This document shows positions 31,486 through 43,355 of a DNA stretch of 64,000 nucleotides, in pieces. Location of the stretch: assembly GCA_002778195.1 (NCBI GenBank), contig PCDI01000004.1, positions 568,074 through 632,073 on the forward strand, in the 5' to 3' direction. Both the position numbers and the translations under genes were made by a program. Every line of letters begins with the position of its first letter. Position 1 is the first letter of the stretch. The notes under the pieces were generated by a model, which had not been told where the DNA came from, did not search any database, and worked only from the letters and a program-made list of their open reading frames with translations. This stretch comes from Raffaelea ambrosiae (lineage: Eukaryota > Ascomycota > Sordariomycetes > Ophiostomatales > Ophiostomataceae).

Positions 31486-34068
31486 TTATTTCATGACGAG
31501 CACATTGGCCTTGGATAAGAATCGCGGGTCCACGCTGGATCCGGCATCATTGCGGTAGGTGATGCCGGGCGTCACCACACACATCAGTCGCCAGTGGCGG
31601 GCCTGCAGCTCACGCACTTCAATGTCCGTGTTGTTGAGCGAGCGATGCGACTGGTCGCTGAACTTGATGCCGCACTCGTTGAAGATGAACTGGAACGAGA
31701 GTCGCGACGTCATGAGCACCGCCGAGAGACGGAAAGCTTCCTCGCCCATGGAGTTGAGCTCGTGGAGCGCGCTCTGGCGGTCAATGTCGCGGGCATTCAT
31801 CAGCGGGCCCACAATGTCCTTGAATCTGGTGACGGCCTGGTTGACCTTGACGTACTTGAGTCGGTTCCAGTTGTCGTGGCGCAGCAATTCGTAGATGGCA
31901 TTGGAGCGCTGCTCCACGAGGGCGTGGCGTTCGCTCGGCTGCACAACGGCATCTGCATCCTTGGTTAGCCTCTCCAAAAACCGGCATCAACACCATCACC
32001 GGTCTGTTTGCTTTTCTTCTGTCACCTCCTTGTCCCAGGGGAACATGTGCACGTACCAAAGCCATACTTGGGGTCAAGTCGCTTCCTGATGCTCACGAGC
32101 TGCTCGGTCAACTTCTCCTCTATACCTTCCCACGCCGTCGGGCTCCACATCTGCTGGACGACGTATTGGATGAGGAGACGGGCGACAAAAAAGGTGCGGT
32201 ATTCCGGCCGGTCCAGCATGTACAGAGCGTGGCTGGCAGCATTGGTCCGGTTGTTGGGATAGGTCGCGCTGCAAGCGTAGTCCCAGAGACGTGGGAACCG
32301 GCTGCTTAGGCTCTTCGAGGCAGTGGGCTCAGGGTTGTTGCAGTAGTTGTCAGCCCAAGCCTTCACGGAGTTGAAAAACATGAAAATGCTTCGGACGCGG
32401 CTGACATCGTGGGTGCCAGGAGTCGGCTCAACTCCAGCTGCAAACACTCCCGGGACAGAAGAAGCAGCCGCGGCATTGTCGTTCTGAGCCAACGTGAGCT
32501 CCATGGAAGCCGAGGGGGTGCGACTGGACGAGGCACTGTTGCCGCCAGTGCTGTTTTTGTTTCCGGCCACGGTTTGTGTCTTTGGGCGGGAGTTCGAATG
32601 CGACTGAGACTGCTCGCGTTGGTGCTGGCGGGTCGAGTTTAACGAGCGTGCGGGCTCGACTTTCGACACAGCCATAGAGACTGCGGCGGACTTTGGCGCC
32701 GGCAAGGCCTTCTCGGTGTCTCGATGCTCGCGGACAGAAGCTGGGCGTTGGATGGGTTGCTGCTGAGGAGGAGGAGAGAAGGGGCCCTGGAAACCGTATC
32801 CTGGGGTCGGTGGAAGCCTGCCGCCGCCGTTGGAGTAGTTGTTGTTGGTACGGCTCACGCTGCGAAAGTTGTTGAGGTCCGGAGTCTGGCTGGTTAGGCT
32901 ATTGCTGGTATTGTTGTTTTTGGCGGTGGCCTGCATAAGCTGATTCTTGGGCATCCGGGAGTTGCTGAAACGCGATAGCTCATTGGACTGAGGACCCTGG
33001 CTGGAAGGACGAGGACCAGGGGGCTTAATCGGCTCGTTGTAGCCAGGCACGGCCTTGTCGTCGGAGTCGTGCATGCCAAAGCTGTTCTTGTGCCCCGTCG
33101 TATTCTTCGATTTGGGAGATAACGGCATGTGTTCCACCGCCGACGGGATGGAAGGCAGAACGTCAAAGAAGCTCTCGTCAATGGACATGCTGCTTCCATG
33201 GCCAGACTGACCAGACGTCTGAGCTTGCGTTTTGCCGGGGTTGTAGGTGTAAATCCAGCCCTCTTTCTTCGGCTTGGTGGTCAATGTAGGAAGCTAAATT
33301 CATGTCAGTCCGCTCGCCACATTTCCTGTACTGGTACGAATGAGAGGTACACATACATCGAACGTCACACTCTTTCCGACGTGTTCCTTGCCACTAGCTG
33401 CTTGCTGGAGCCTCTGTTGTGTCTGGCGCTGGTGCTCATCGACTTTCTCCTGCAGCTCCTTGTTCCGGCCTCGCAGGAACTGGACTTCCAAGTTGGCCGA
33501 ATCGCGCTCGGCCTTCATCAAATCGCGTTCATTAAGTGCAGCAGTCAGGGCGCCTTGGAGCTGAGCACGCTCAGTGTTGACCGACTGTTCGATTTTGGCA
33601 CTTGCTTGCTGGGCGGTGATGAAGCACTGGGCAACTTCACGAAGGTCGCTGAACAATTTCTCGCGGATTGCCGAGCTCAGACTGGCATTGCTGCCTGTGG
33701 CCTGCTGGATCCGCATGATGCGACCCTGGGCAGACTGGCATGCTGCTCGAATATCCTGTATTGGCAAAGCATCAGAATCAAATGCTTTTGTGGAAGAGTT
33801 GTAGAAGATGAATGTTGTGATCCACGGAGGGAGAAAAAAAGAAAGGGCAGATGAAGGAGAAGAGACTGCGTCTTACATTGAACAAAGCCATGGCTGTGAC
33901 GGACTGCGGCTGCGGGGTGGGGGTCGCGGCCGAATTGTAGGGCACGAGAGCACTCATGAAGCTGTTGCTGCTTGGATCTTCAGCGAGCTGGCTGTGCTTG
34001 ACAGAACGCTTTGGTCTCAAGAGAACTCCACCACCTTCGGAGGTTCGATCGGATTCAGGTGAATTCAT
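31486..34068 (-). CDS. Conserved-looking 764-residue protein with coiled coil, unknown function
   Basis: Four exons (34068-33877, 33755-33357, 33293-32057, 31952-31486) give 764 residues; all junctions keep frame with good donors (GTAAGA, GTATGT, GTACGT) and a GCTAAC branch site before the last exon. Exon 2 is largely a predicted coiled coil (about 65-190, rich in Glu, Gln, Arg and Leu heptads). The centre (about 200-480) is disordered, Ser/Pro/Asn/Gln-rich. The last 280 residues are an ordered helical region with aromatic clusters, for example FFNSVKAWADNYCNN and ALYMLDRPEYRTFFVARLLI, without a motif I can name. There is no signal peptide or membrane segment. The ordered C-terminal part suggests a conserved fungal family, but I do not recognise it and assign no function. 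A 5' UTR intron probably precedes the ATG. Confidence 0.78.
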
Positions 34069-34069
34069 T

Positions 34070-34192
34070 CTGAAAAATGGATATGTTAGCCAGACACCTT
34101 TCATCGCGTATGCCGTCCCAGAACCGTTGTTGCAGCGAGGCATCCAGTACCGCACAATTATTGACAGCTCGGACAACTGCAAGCAAGCTCAC
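34070..34192 (-). other. Probable 5' UTR intron of the 764-residue protein gene
   Basis: On the minus strand a GTGAGC donor at 34192 and a GGCTAACATATCCATTTTTCAG branch/acceptor end one base before the ATG. No in-frame ATG lies in the preceding exon sequence, so the intron is in the leader. Confidence 0.6.
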
Positions 34193-37100
34193 TGAGTGTA
34201 CTCGGGATATTTGTCTGGAAATATATAGGCACCAGGTTGTGCAACCGTTTCCGAGACCCTATTCCTAGCAGTGTGCTGAGGCAAGGTGGAAGGCAATACC
34301 GCGGCGAGAGTTCTCGGGTAGGAGGGGATGGTAACGCGATTGGATGTGTTGGGGGGCGATGCAAAGGAAAGGCCAGAAGCCAAGCAGTCACTGACGAAGC
34401 GGTCTTGAGATGCTGGTGATAGTTGGTGATGGCGAAGAATGCTCTTGTTCCCGCTCTTGTGTCCGACTTACTTCTTTAACGTAACGAATGAAAAGCCAGC
34501 TGCAGGCAACCGGGTACGACGCTCGCTGAACAGGTAGTGTCCGCAACGAGATGGGGGGTCTTCGCCTCGCCAAGGAGACGAAGACACGAGAAAGGAGGCT
34601 TCAGATTCAGAATGTGGGCACAGAACAAGGACTCGAAGCAAATGAAAATGCAAAGCCGGGTTTCCAAGAAGATAGAACCCAAGAGTGAATGCAGACGGTG
34701 GGATTGAAGATATTGCCGATGATAGAAAGCTCGGAAGAGGTGATGGTTGAGAAAAGACAAGAAAAAGAAAGAGAAGAAGAAGGAAGGAGGAAGAAGGAGG
34801 AAGAAGGAGGGGAGAGAGATGGGAGAGGAAGGAGGGGGAAGGAAGTCCTGAGGTGGGCAGGGAAATGTATTAGCGAGCTGGAGAGTGGGGCTTGGCTGAG
34901 GAGACCAGGCTGCCAGCAGGCAAAAGCAGGGTGAATTAAATCAAACAAATCATTGTTCAAGAGCCGCCAGGGGGGTATCGTTTGCGGATGGCCGGTGGCG
35001 TGTGCCATGGGAGTCTGAGACAGCAAGGGCCTACGTGGACGTTGGCAGGACGCCCCATGGCCGCCGGTACGTCACTTGAGGACTGCAAGGCCAAAAGAAG
35101 GGAAACAATCTGCCATGGACGGAAGCAAGAGGCCGGTGGAAGATGGTAGCTGGGACTACAGGGCGAGGAAAGTAGCCAGGTCTGTGCAGAGCTCACCGCA
35201 CCAGCTGTTCATGAACAAGTGTTCGAACACAGTTGATCGAGGGTTACCAGAGCATGTTCACGAGGTAAATCAGAGATGCTCAGAAGCTGTTCTCATGGGC
35301 CTTCTGTAGAAGAGATACGATTTTGTAGACAACACAATCAATACTACGAGAATGTTCCAGGACGATACCCCCCCAGGAGCTCGTTCTTCCGGGAAGACAA
35401 GTGAGTGGTGATGTTTCCTTTGTCTACTGTGCTCGTCTGTTCACTATGAAGGACGATTCTTGGGGTCGGGTGTCTACAAGTTTACCTTCTCTTCAGAGTA
35501 TGTGTTCGTGGAGGAAAACGCTCGGATAACCGATCTGGGAGTAGCTCGGCGGCAGACACGTCGTCGCTCCTGTTGGAACGTGACGTTGGTCAAGTAGCAC
35601 AGCGATCTGAAAGACGGACTGAAAGCAAGCAAAATTCACATTGAAGCTTCGATCAATACCGAACAACAATGCGGCGAAGGCGTAATAACAATAGGTCGAA
35701 CCGTGCGTCGGCTGCTGAAAAGGGTCCAGTGGATGGGTTGCGGCAGTCTTATTGAACATTCGCACCGCAGACTGGTCGATGTGCTCGATATACCGCAGGA
35801 CAAGAGCATCGTAAAAAAAAACGAGAGAAAACTCTGATCTGAAAAGCCTGCCACCCACGTCTTCCAAATCTGGGCAGCCGAGACGTGGTGTACGGCAATT
35901 TGATAAAATAAAATAAAATAAAATAAAATAATAAAAGTATGGAACCCCCCCAAATCAGGAGTTACACAGAGTCAACAAAATACTGGATTAGGAAGGAGCG
36001 ACCATGTCCGCCCAGGCCACAACATGCGTGGCCTATTTTTATTTATTTATTTATTTTACACTTCGTTTCCTTTCAATTCGTTTTTTTTTTTTTTTTGCTG
36101 TCACACATACCAGGACAGACCCACGGGGAACACGTGCTTTCTCAAATACGATTCTTGAATTTAATATATTCGTTTGTTCCTATCTTAAAAAAGCAAATAC
36201 GACCAAGGGGGAAAGGAAAGGGCCACAAGGCATCCTGTTTGGGGCACCATGTGAGAAAAAAAAACACAACTGCTTGCGTCTTCCGCCGGGAGACAGTCAA
36301 ATGATCGCCTGTTTGAACGGTTCCTAGCACAGTAATGATGAAATTTGGGTTTGCGGGAAACGTTTCAAGTTGGACCTCCAGTAAAATGAAAAAAGGGCAA
36401 GACGCAAAAACGGGGACGCCTCTAGATGGAGAACAAGAAAAAGAGACCAACCCGGCAATCTTGGCTTCGGTAAAAACAAACAACAGAGTGGAAAGGGCGA
36501 AATACGAGAGGACTCTTTTTTTTTGGGTTCAACCGAGCGTGCCCCTGGTGGCAGAGTGTAAATCTGTAGAGTTGTCATTGTCAAGGAACAGAATGGCGAA
36601 TAAGCAAGGGCGCTCAAAGAAGGTGAACCTGTCGACCATGACCAAAAAAAGAGCGTGCAGGAAAAAAAAGTGTAAGTGAACTGGCCGCAAAATTGAGGTG
36701 GGCCACGAAATGCCGAGTCGCAAAAAGTTAAAAGAAAAGATGAAGTCGAGATATACCGGTACGCCGAAATGAAGCCGAGAAAGACGAGTCGAACACAGGT
36801 CGAGAATCGATGGGAAGTAAGAAAGAAGCTCCAAACGGCATTCTCTCGAAACAGCTCTAGATAGAACACAAAAATACGATCGAGCGATGAGAACAGCAGC
36901 TAAAGAGGGAGACAGAAAATAGAAAAACCTGTAGCTCTCCGGGTGCTGGGAGGAGGCTGCTCTTTGGCGGGGTAGCGAAGGCATGGGCGGCAAATCAAAG
37001 GAAACATGGTGGGATACTGGAGTGTGAACGGCAGGTCCTCCAGTGGTACATCATCCACCGTCGTGGTAGATCGATCGAACGAGGGGAAAAATGGAAGAAT

Positions 37101-37315
37101 CTTCTCCTTTCCGAGAAGAAGCAGAGGCAAATGTTCCTAGAGGGATCGCGATGGATCGCGAGATGTTCATTGGGGGTGGCTAGAAGCTTCAGTGTCAGTT
37201 TGTATTGTTTGGTTCAAAACAAAGAGTGCGGGACAAAAACTTACCGGCGAGTGATCCTAGAGACGTGGTTGAAGATAGAAAAGATAGTAAGGGCCAACAC
37301 AACAATTAGCTTGTT
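34193..37315. other. Intergenic region, about 3.1 kb
   Basis: It holds the promoter of the 764-residue protein gene, a purine-rich tract (34740-34850), an (AAAAT)n microsatellite at about 35904-35931 and the 3' flank of the RBM39-like gene. Its open frames show no family features. No RNA gene is recognised. Confidence 0.5.
35904..35931. repeat. (AAAAT)n microsatellite
   Basis: Five to six consecutive AAAAT units in intergenic DNA. Confidence 0.8.
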
Positions 37316-39362
37316 TTAGATCGCTTTTGTGCGAGAGAACAAACTGCTGTAGACGGCATCCACGACGGGCGCGGCAGTAATCATGCGGCCGCCAAAGTAG
37401 CGGCCGTTCAGGCCCTTCATGGCGTTCTCGCCGCCCTGCACCTTGTCGAACTTCAGGTAGATGTCGCCAGCCGAGTTGGGGTCAAGGGACACGTGGACGA
37501 CGTGGCCATACTTCTCCTCGGCTTCTTGGCGTACATCATCCTCGAGCTCCTTAATCCAGTCTTCGCCCTCCTCCTCGGCGGGGTCGAACATGTTGTGCAG
37601 CACCACGCACCGGCTGGCCATGTTGACGTTGACAGGAAAATGCGGAATCGTCTCGGTCTTGGGCTTGAGGACGGGCCGTTGCTGCTGTTGCTGTTGCGGT
37701 TGGTGCTTGCCGTTCGACTGCTCGCCCTGGTCGCCGGATGAGGCGTTGCCGGCATGGGCAGAGGGATCGTCGGTCCTAGCCAGTTTTCGCATGAGAGCAT
37801 CTCGGCTGTAGTTATTGAAATTGACACCGGCCACATCAGTGTCGTCTAGGGCACCTGCGCCACTACCTTTTTCGCTGTCCCGGGCACCGGCGCGGTCGAA
37901 GTTGGCCGCGTTCTGGCCGCGGCCACCGGCCCCGGAAAACGCAGAACCCTGGTGCTGCGGCTGGTCTCGGCCTTGGAATCGATGCATCAGATGAGCAGTT
38001 GACTCTGGGGTAAACTTATCGTTACCGAGGCCAACTCGGATAGGACGTCCTGCCAAATCGAACCCGTTCATCTTTTCCAACGCCTCACGAGCCTGGTTGC
38101 TATCACGGAATCTGGGTTGTTTTTTATTAGCCATGATGAACAAGAAGAATTGCGGGAAAGTATGGAATGAGACACGTACTGAACAAAACCGTAGCCGCGG
38201 CTGCGGCCGGTATCATCCTTTTGCAGCTGAACAAACTCAAGCTCACCGAAAGGCTCGAAGACGTTACGCAGATCCGATTCAGTGATGCTGAAGTGGATGT
38301 TGCCGACATACAGGCGGTGGAAAGGCACGCCAGTGGAGTTGCCGTTGGCGGCCGTTTCGGCATTGGTACGCACTTGGCGGTTCTTCTCGGCTTCTGTCAT
38401 CTGCACAATGACAGGGATACCTAGGAGTTTTTGACCTGTGAGCTGGAGAGCCGCCTTGACGGTATCTTCGTTTTTGAATTCAACGTAGCCAACTCTGCAG
38501 TTTGTCAGTGATATGATCAACAGAACATGAGAACGTTGAAGAAAAAAAGAAAAAAGAGAAAAAAAGAGGAAAAAAAAAGAAGAATCCCTCTAAAAAAGAG
38601 ACCGACTTACCCCTTGGATCGGTTGCTAACGCGATCCTTGACAATCTGAGCCTCGGCTACGGGGCCGGCCTTTTCAAAAAACTCTTTCAGCTCGCGCGTC
38701 CGCAGCCGAGCCGCCAGCTGCTGCACAAACACGGTCCGTCGGTCGCGCTCATCCTCGGTCAAAGGTGGCACCGACGGCTCGCGCGAGCGCGAGGACCGAC
38801 CGCCGCGACCAGCAGCCCAGCTTTCGCGGTCATCATCACGATCCCGGCGCCCACCGCGTCGACGGCCATCGTCGCGGTCGCGCCGCGAGTCCCGCGGCCG
38901 ATAGTAACGGCTGTTGGGCGATCGCGAACGTGAACGGCCATTGCTGCGCGAGTAGTGGTAGTCCCCTCCATCGCCGCGGTTATTGTTGTTGCGACGGCGC
39001 CCGCCACGATCGCGGCTGCGACTCCGACGACGGCTGCTCCGATGGCTGCCAGCATCGCTGCGAGGCGTGCGGTCGCCGCCGATGTCGCTGCGAGGGCTGT
39101 GGCTGCGGTAGTCGCGACGTCTCCGATCGCGATCCCGGTCCCGTTCGCGATCCCGGTCGCGCGCGTGGTCTCGATCGCGGTCGTAGGGGCTGCGGCTCCG
39201 GCTACGGTCCCGGCTGTCTCTGCGGCTGCCTCCAACAATGGCTCCGTCTCCGTTTGTGGATCCGTGACCGTTCGCCGACTCGGTGGTGCTTGTCGTGGGC
39301 TTTTTGCCGCCCGGGCTGTTGGCGGCTGCGTCCAGCAGGGCTTCTACATCGAGGTGAGACAT
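37316..39362 (-). CDS. RS-domain, three-RRM splicing factor (RBM39/CAPER, S. pombe Rsd1 type)
   Basis: Three exons (39362-38611, 38494-38180, 38111-37316) encode 620 residues; the introns are phase 2 with CTGAC/GCTAAT branch sites. Residues 40-205 form an RS/RD-rich domain. RRM1 (about 209-290) begins RTVFVQQL and has RSKGVGYVEF as RNP1; RRM2 (about 311-388) has LYVGNI and SRGYGFVQF. A linker rich in Gln follows. The C-terminal RRM (about 505-600) is a U2AF-homology motif, with the R-x-F signature in NGRYFGG, which binds tryptophan-containing ULM peptides of SF3b155 or U2AF rather than RNA. This domain order (RS-RRM-RRM-UHM) is diagnostic of the CC1-like family. The protein acts in the nucleus at 3' splice-site recognition. 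Length is close to the family norm of 530-620. Confidence 0.93.
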
Positions 39363-40489
39363 TCTCCTGTTTGCAATTTCAGCTCAGGAAAAGAAGGAAA
39401 GGACGAAATAAAGAGGAAGAAGAAAGATTAGGGGGGGATGGTGGAAGCGGTTGGTAAGAGGGAAGGAATGAAAAAAAACAAGGATTTGGTCGCGGTGGCG
39501 CGAAAATACGAAGAGAGGAAAGAGTTCAGGCCGGAGGTAATATTTGGAAAAAAAAAGCACCAGAAAATGAGAGAGACTTGTGTGGGGGCGGAGGTGGAAC
39601 CGTGCCTCTGACGTCTAGCGCCGTATATGATCACGTGGCCATAACGTGCGCAATTTTTCTTTTAATCTTGAACGCATGTGAATCCGCAACTGAATCAAAG
39701 GCAGAGATGCCGAGCTGCATGTCTAAGAATGCGACACCACATTCAAGATGATTAAGTGCCGAATGATCAGCTAAAAACCACCTGGATGTGGCTCCGCCTT
39801 TTCGAAGTGCTATAAGGCATCATCGTATCAAACAACCCTGCCGGTGGCGTGGACCTTCCCAATCGGCCGCGACAAAGAGAAATCCATACTGAAAATTTTG
39901 TACATGAGTAATCTGGAACCCCTAAATTGCTCCCGGATCACGTCGGCGGTCAGTTCTGGGCAAGAAATTGCGTGTGTTTGCCTTTGTGCTCGCCACGATA
40001 CCGGTATCTCGGATTCCCCAAACATTATCAATGACACCATAGAGATACGCCACCTGCAGCAAAACCGTTGCATGTTGGGAGTTCAGGCATCGTCTGTTTA
40101 CCACTCAAAGTTCCGAGTCGAGCTAACTACTTGGTATACTTGGCAATGCAAGCTTGAGAGAAGAAAAATATAAATCAATTTTGGATTATTAATTATGTAC
40201 TCGAGGGCAAGAGAAAAATAGTAATACAACACCCCCCCCCATTAGTTACTTTTTTTTTGGTGCTTTTCGTTCATAAGAAATGCGATTCCTTGCCAGGCAA
40301 TCTTCTTGCTTGAAAAAAAAAAAAAAAAAATTTCCGAAAACTCCATAAAAATCCGTGTCCAAAAAATTGTTCATCTCTCGTCGCTCCGTATCGCTTGATG
40401 TTATGAGCTGTTTGTTGGCCGAGTCTTGCATTCGGAGTTCTCGCCACGGCCGTACCCATCTTGTCCTGACTGGTATTAAGAGGTCCCGT
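39363..40489. other. Intergenic region, 1.1 kb
   Basis: Promoter of the RBM39-like gene and 3' flank of the hydroxylase gene. A/T-rich with a C-run (40232) and an A-run (40313-40330). No gene is seen. Confidence 0.55.
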
Positions 40490-41735
40490 TTACTGTGCCT
40501 TGATAACTGGGGTGGTTTTCAACTCGGTGCCAAAGATGACATCCCAGAAGCGGCTGGTGACACCGAAGCCCAGCTCGTAGTCGAGGAAGTGGTGGGCCAG
40601 GTGGTACTTCTTCAGGCCCTTGTACCAGCCAGGCAGATTCTGGTGGTGCAGGAAGTAGTGCGTGAGGTCGTAGCAGACGTAGCCAAAGATGCCGCCGCAG
40701 TAGATGGTGGTGGCCACACCCCAGTTGTAGGCAAAGAGGAAGTGGGCCAGCTTCCAGAAGGGGGTGGCGAGGGCCACGAAGAGGGTAGGCGGCATGACCA
40801 GACGGTACTTGTCCATGGGGAGGTAGTGGTGGATTCCGTGTAGAAGGAAGTGAAGCGTGATGCCGACACGGTTGTCAGGGAGGTAGCTAAGGGGAAGAGA
40901 AAGAAGGTTAGCTTTTATTTCAAAGAGAAAAAAAAAGACAGAACAGGGCAGTATACGAGGGCTTAACATACTAGTCCAGGTGGAACAAAAAGCGGTGCAG
41001 GGTATACTCGATCAGAGTCCACAGGAACACGCCAGAGACAAAGTAGGGCACCTGCATGAAGACCGACGGGAAAAAGGACGAGGCGAGGAAGACGCCGTAG
41101 ACGACACATGGCAGCCAGATAGTCGGGATGACCCACCACGGGGTCATGGACAGTGGCTCGAGGAAGTTGCCAAACAGGGGCGCCGAGGCGCCGCCCTTGT
41201 AATGGCGAGGACGGTGGACTTGGTCGAGGTAGAACTCCTTGGAGAAGCCGCCGAACCAGACCTGCATGAGCAGCGGACGGTTGAGGTCGAGGAACTTATG
41301 CTTCTTGTAGTCGCTGACAAAATCGGTCTCCTTTTCGAGGTCCTCCTCGCAGGACATACCGGTGCGCGGGTGGATATACGGCTGATCGGGGCCCTTCTCG
41401 GCGTCATAGCCGGAGGCCAGAGCGCCATTGGCATCGGTAGCCCCGGAGTTCCCGGCAGCGGAGGACGACGAGGGATGCTTGGCGAGGAAACCGACGAGGG
41501 CGTCGTCGAGGACCTCGTACGCGGCTTCGGAGTGGGTGTGCGACACCTCGTCCTTGAGAATGTCTTCGATATCCTTGCCGGCCCAGTCGAGGATCAGGTC
41601 GGGACCGCCGGGATGGGCGTCGAGGAAGTCGGTGATGTCATAGACGTTGTTTTTGACCGTGACATAGCACGACTTGGCCGAGTTGTGCTTCTCGACGTCG
41701 GCGACGGTGAGGCTGGGGAGCGTGCGGGAAGGCAT
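40490..41735 (-). CDS. SCS7: Fatty acid/sphingolipid alpha-hydroxylase (cytochrome b5 fusion)
   Basis: Two exons (41735-40972, 40886-40490) encode 386 residues, almost the same length as yeast Scs7 (384). The N-terminal cytochrome b5 domain (about 8-85) carries the heme ligand in HPGG (H41) and the second in HTHSEAA (H66/H68). The C-terminal di-iron hydroxylase has the eight-His set spread over HRFLFH, HFLLHGIHH, HYFLHH and HLAHH, with several membrane segments such as WVIPTIWLPCVVYGVFLASS. The enzyme hydroxylates C2 of the very-long-chain acyl group of ceramides in the ER membrane, taking electrons through its own b5 domain. The frame is open far upstream of 41735, but this ATG begins the conserved protein. 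The 85-nt intron splits a Tyr codon. Confidence 0.95.
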
Positions 41736-43355
41736 GGCGATGCGCAGTCGGAGAAGAGCGTGCGGAGATACGACAGGGAGATGTAAGTGAGGAGAGAAAA
41801 GGGGAAAATAAACAGCAGAGCAGGCAAAAGCAGAGAGATGAGAGGAAAGCAGAGGCCGGAAAAAAAAAACACAGAGCAACCGAAACACAGCAACCAAGGG
41901 CAATTGGACACGGAACCAGCAAGAAGAATTGTCTGGCAGGCTACCAGAGTAGAAAAAAAAAACAAAAGACAAAAGGAGTGGAAATACGAAAGACGAAGAG
42001 GGGATGTGCACTGGCAGAAAAAGGACGGAAGGGTGACGGGGAGAAAACGGCTCGGGGTTGGGGATATAAACCAACGGTAGCGCCAAGGGGGGTGCAAAAT
42101 TAACATGAATGCTCTGGTGGTCTTTTTTTTTTTTGGCCGTTGCTCTGTTTCTATGGAGCCGTCGAGCGTGACGCGCAGGCCAACACGGAAGCTGCGGGCA
42201 CCGAGTGGCGTGAAACGTGCTGCAGTGGCTCGATCGCCCCCCTCCCCAGCGGTGTTTGCAGCGGTGTCTGGGGGTCTGGCAGAGGCCGAGCGGGTTAATC
42301 AGCGGAGCCCGTGGCAGAGATGCCGCGTTGGCACTGTGAGCGGCACCAAGCCGCGGTGGAGGGTCACAGTGGGAGATCGCAATCAGACTCCACTGGTTTT
42401 CTTTGGACATGGGCCTCTCTCGTAAAAAACAACGTCACCTTATTCCGGGGGGCCAATGCCGTAAAATGAGTGGATGAGCGGTGAAGTAGGACCGGGTGGA
42501 CTGGCCTGTCGTTGCAGAAAAAGGAAGCAGCGTTCCCAGCTCTTTCCTACCATGTAACTGAGCCAAGGTCATTACGCGCAGCGTCACATGCCGCGCGCTC
42601 CTGCTGCCGGCCCTGCCTGCTGTGATGTCACCGGCCTGCCAGCTGGCAAGCATTGGCACGGCCTGTGGCCCCGCCGTAGCTCTCGCCTCCGACGGCTGGC
42701 TTCTTCCCAAGCAGTGGCCCTCTGGGTTTTAGTTACCGTCTGGATACCATGTAGTTACTTTGTAACTACTATGTAGCCAGCCCCATCGCACCTGCCGTGC
42801 CATCTGCTTGCAGCGCGCCAATTATTAACCTTAAGAGCGTGAAGCTAGAGCAACCTGGAAACTCTGGCCTCGTCTTGGCAGAGGAGCTGATCGCTCACAC
42901 AACCGCCCTCGCCAGCTCGCAAGGGCTCCCTGGTCTCGTGTGTGCCCCTCCTCGCCCAGGTCAGCCACACAAAAGCCCGATTTTTCGGCTCAGCTCGACT
43001 GTGAGGCCGCCACTGCCTGCCTGCTCGACCTGCCTAAATAAATATCAACGCGAACTGGCGTTCCACTCTTTGCCCTCTTTTTGCGGTCCTGTTTCTTCCC
43101 TTGCCTCTCCGCCAAACGCTTGACCATCTTGCCGTCCTCAGCGGCTGAACAAGTCTCGCGCCCGAAGAATCAGCACAGCGCGCGGGGCAGTGGCAAAACC
43201 CCTCCGTCATCCTGCATATTGCCCTATAGCCGATCCGTATTATCGTATATCTCGTTACCTAGAGCACTTTTCCTACGATACTTTCCCGCGACAGCAAATT
43301 TTCACGATAGCTTCATTTGACGACCCTGAACGGCATACCATCCCCACCCCCAGCC
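41736..43355. other. Divergent promoter region between SCS7 and HET-C
   Basis: 1.6 kb with no recognisable gene. It holds the perfect hairpin GTAGTTAC-TTT-GTAACTAC at 42751-42769. Confidence 0.55.
42751..42769. repeat. Perfect 8-bp inverted repeat (GTAGTTAC/GTAACTAC)
   Basis: Two 8-bp arms separated by TTT. The right arm continues into ACTATGTAG, a word shared with other intergenic sites of the window. Confidence 0.8.

Noticed and set aside
40973..42410. Upstream extension of the fatty acid hydroxylase frame by about 225 residues
   Set aside because: The extension is Phe/Leu/Ser-rich leader sequence, and the protein from the ATG at 41735 already matches the full family length.
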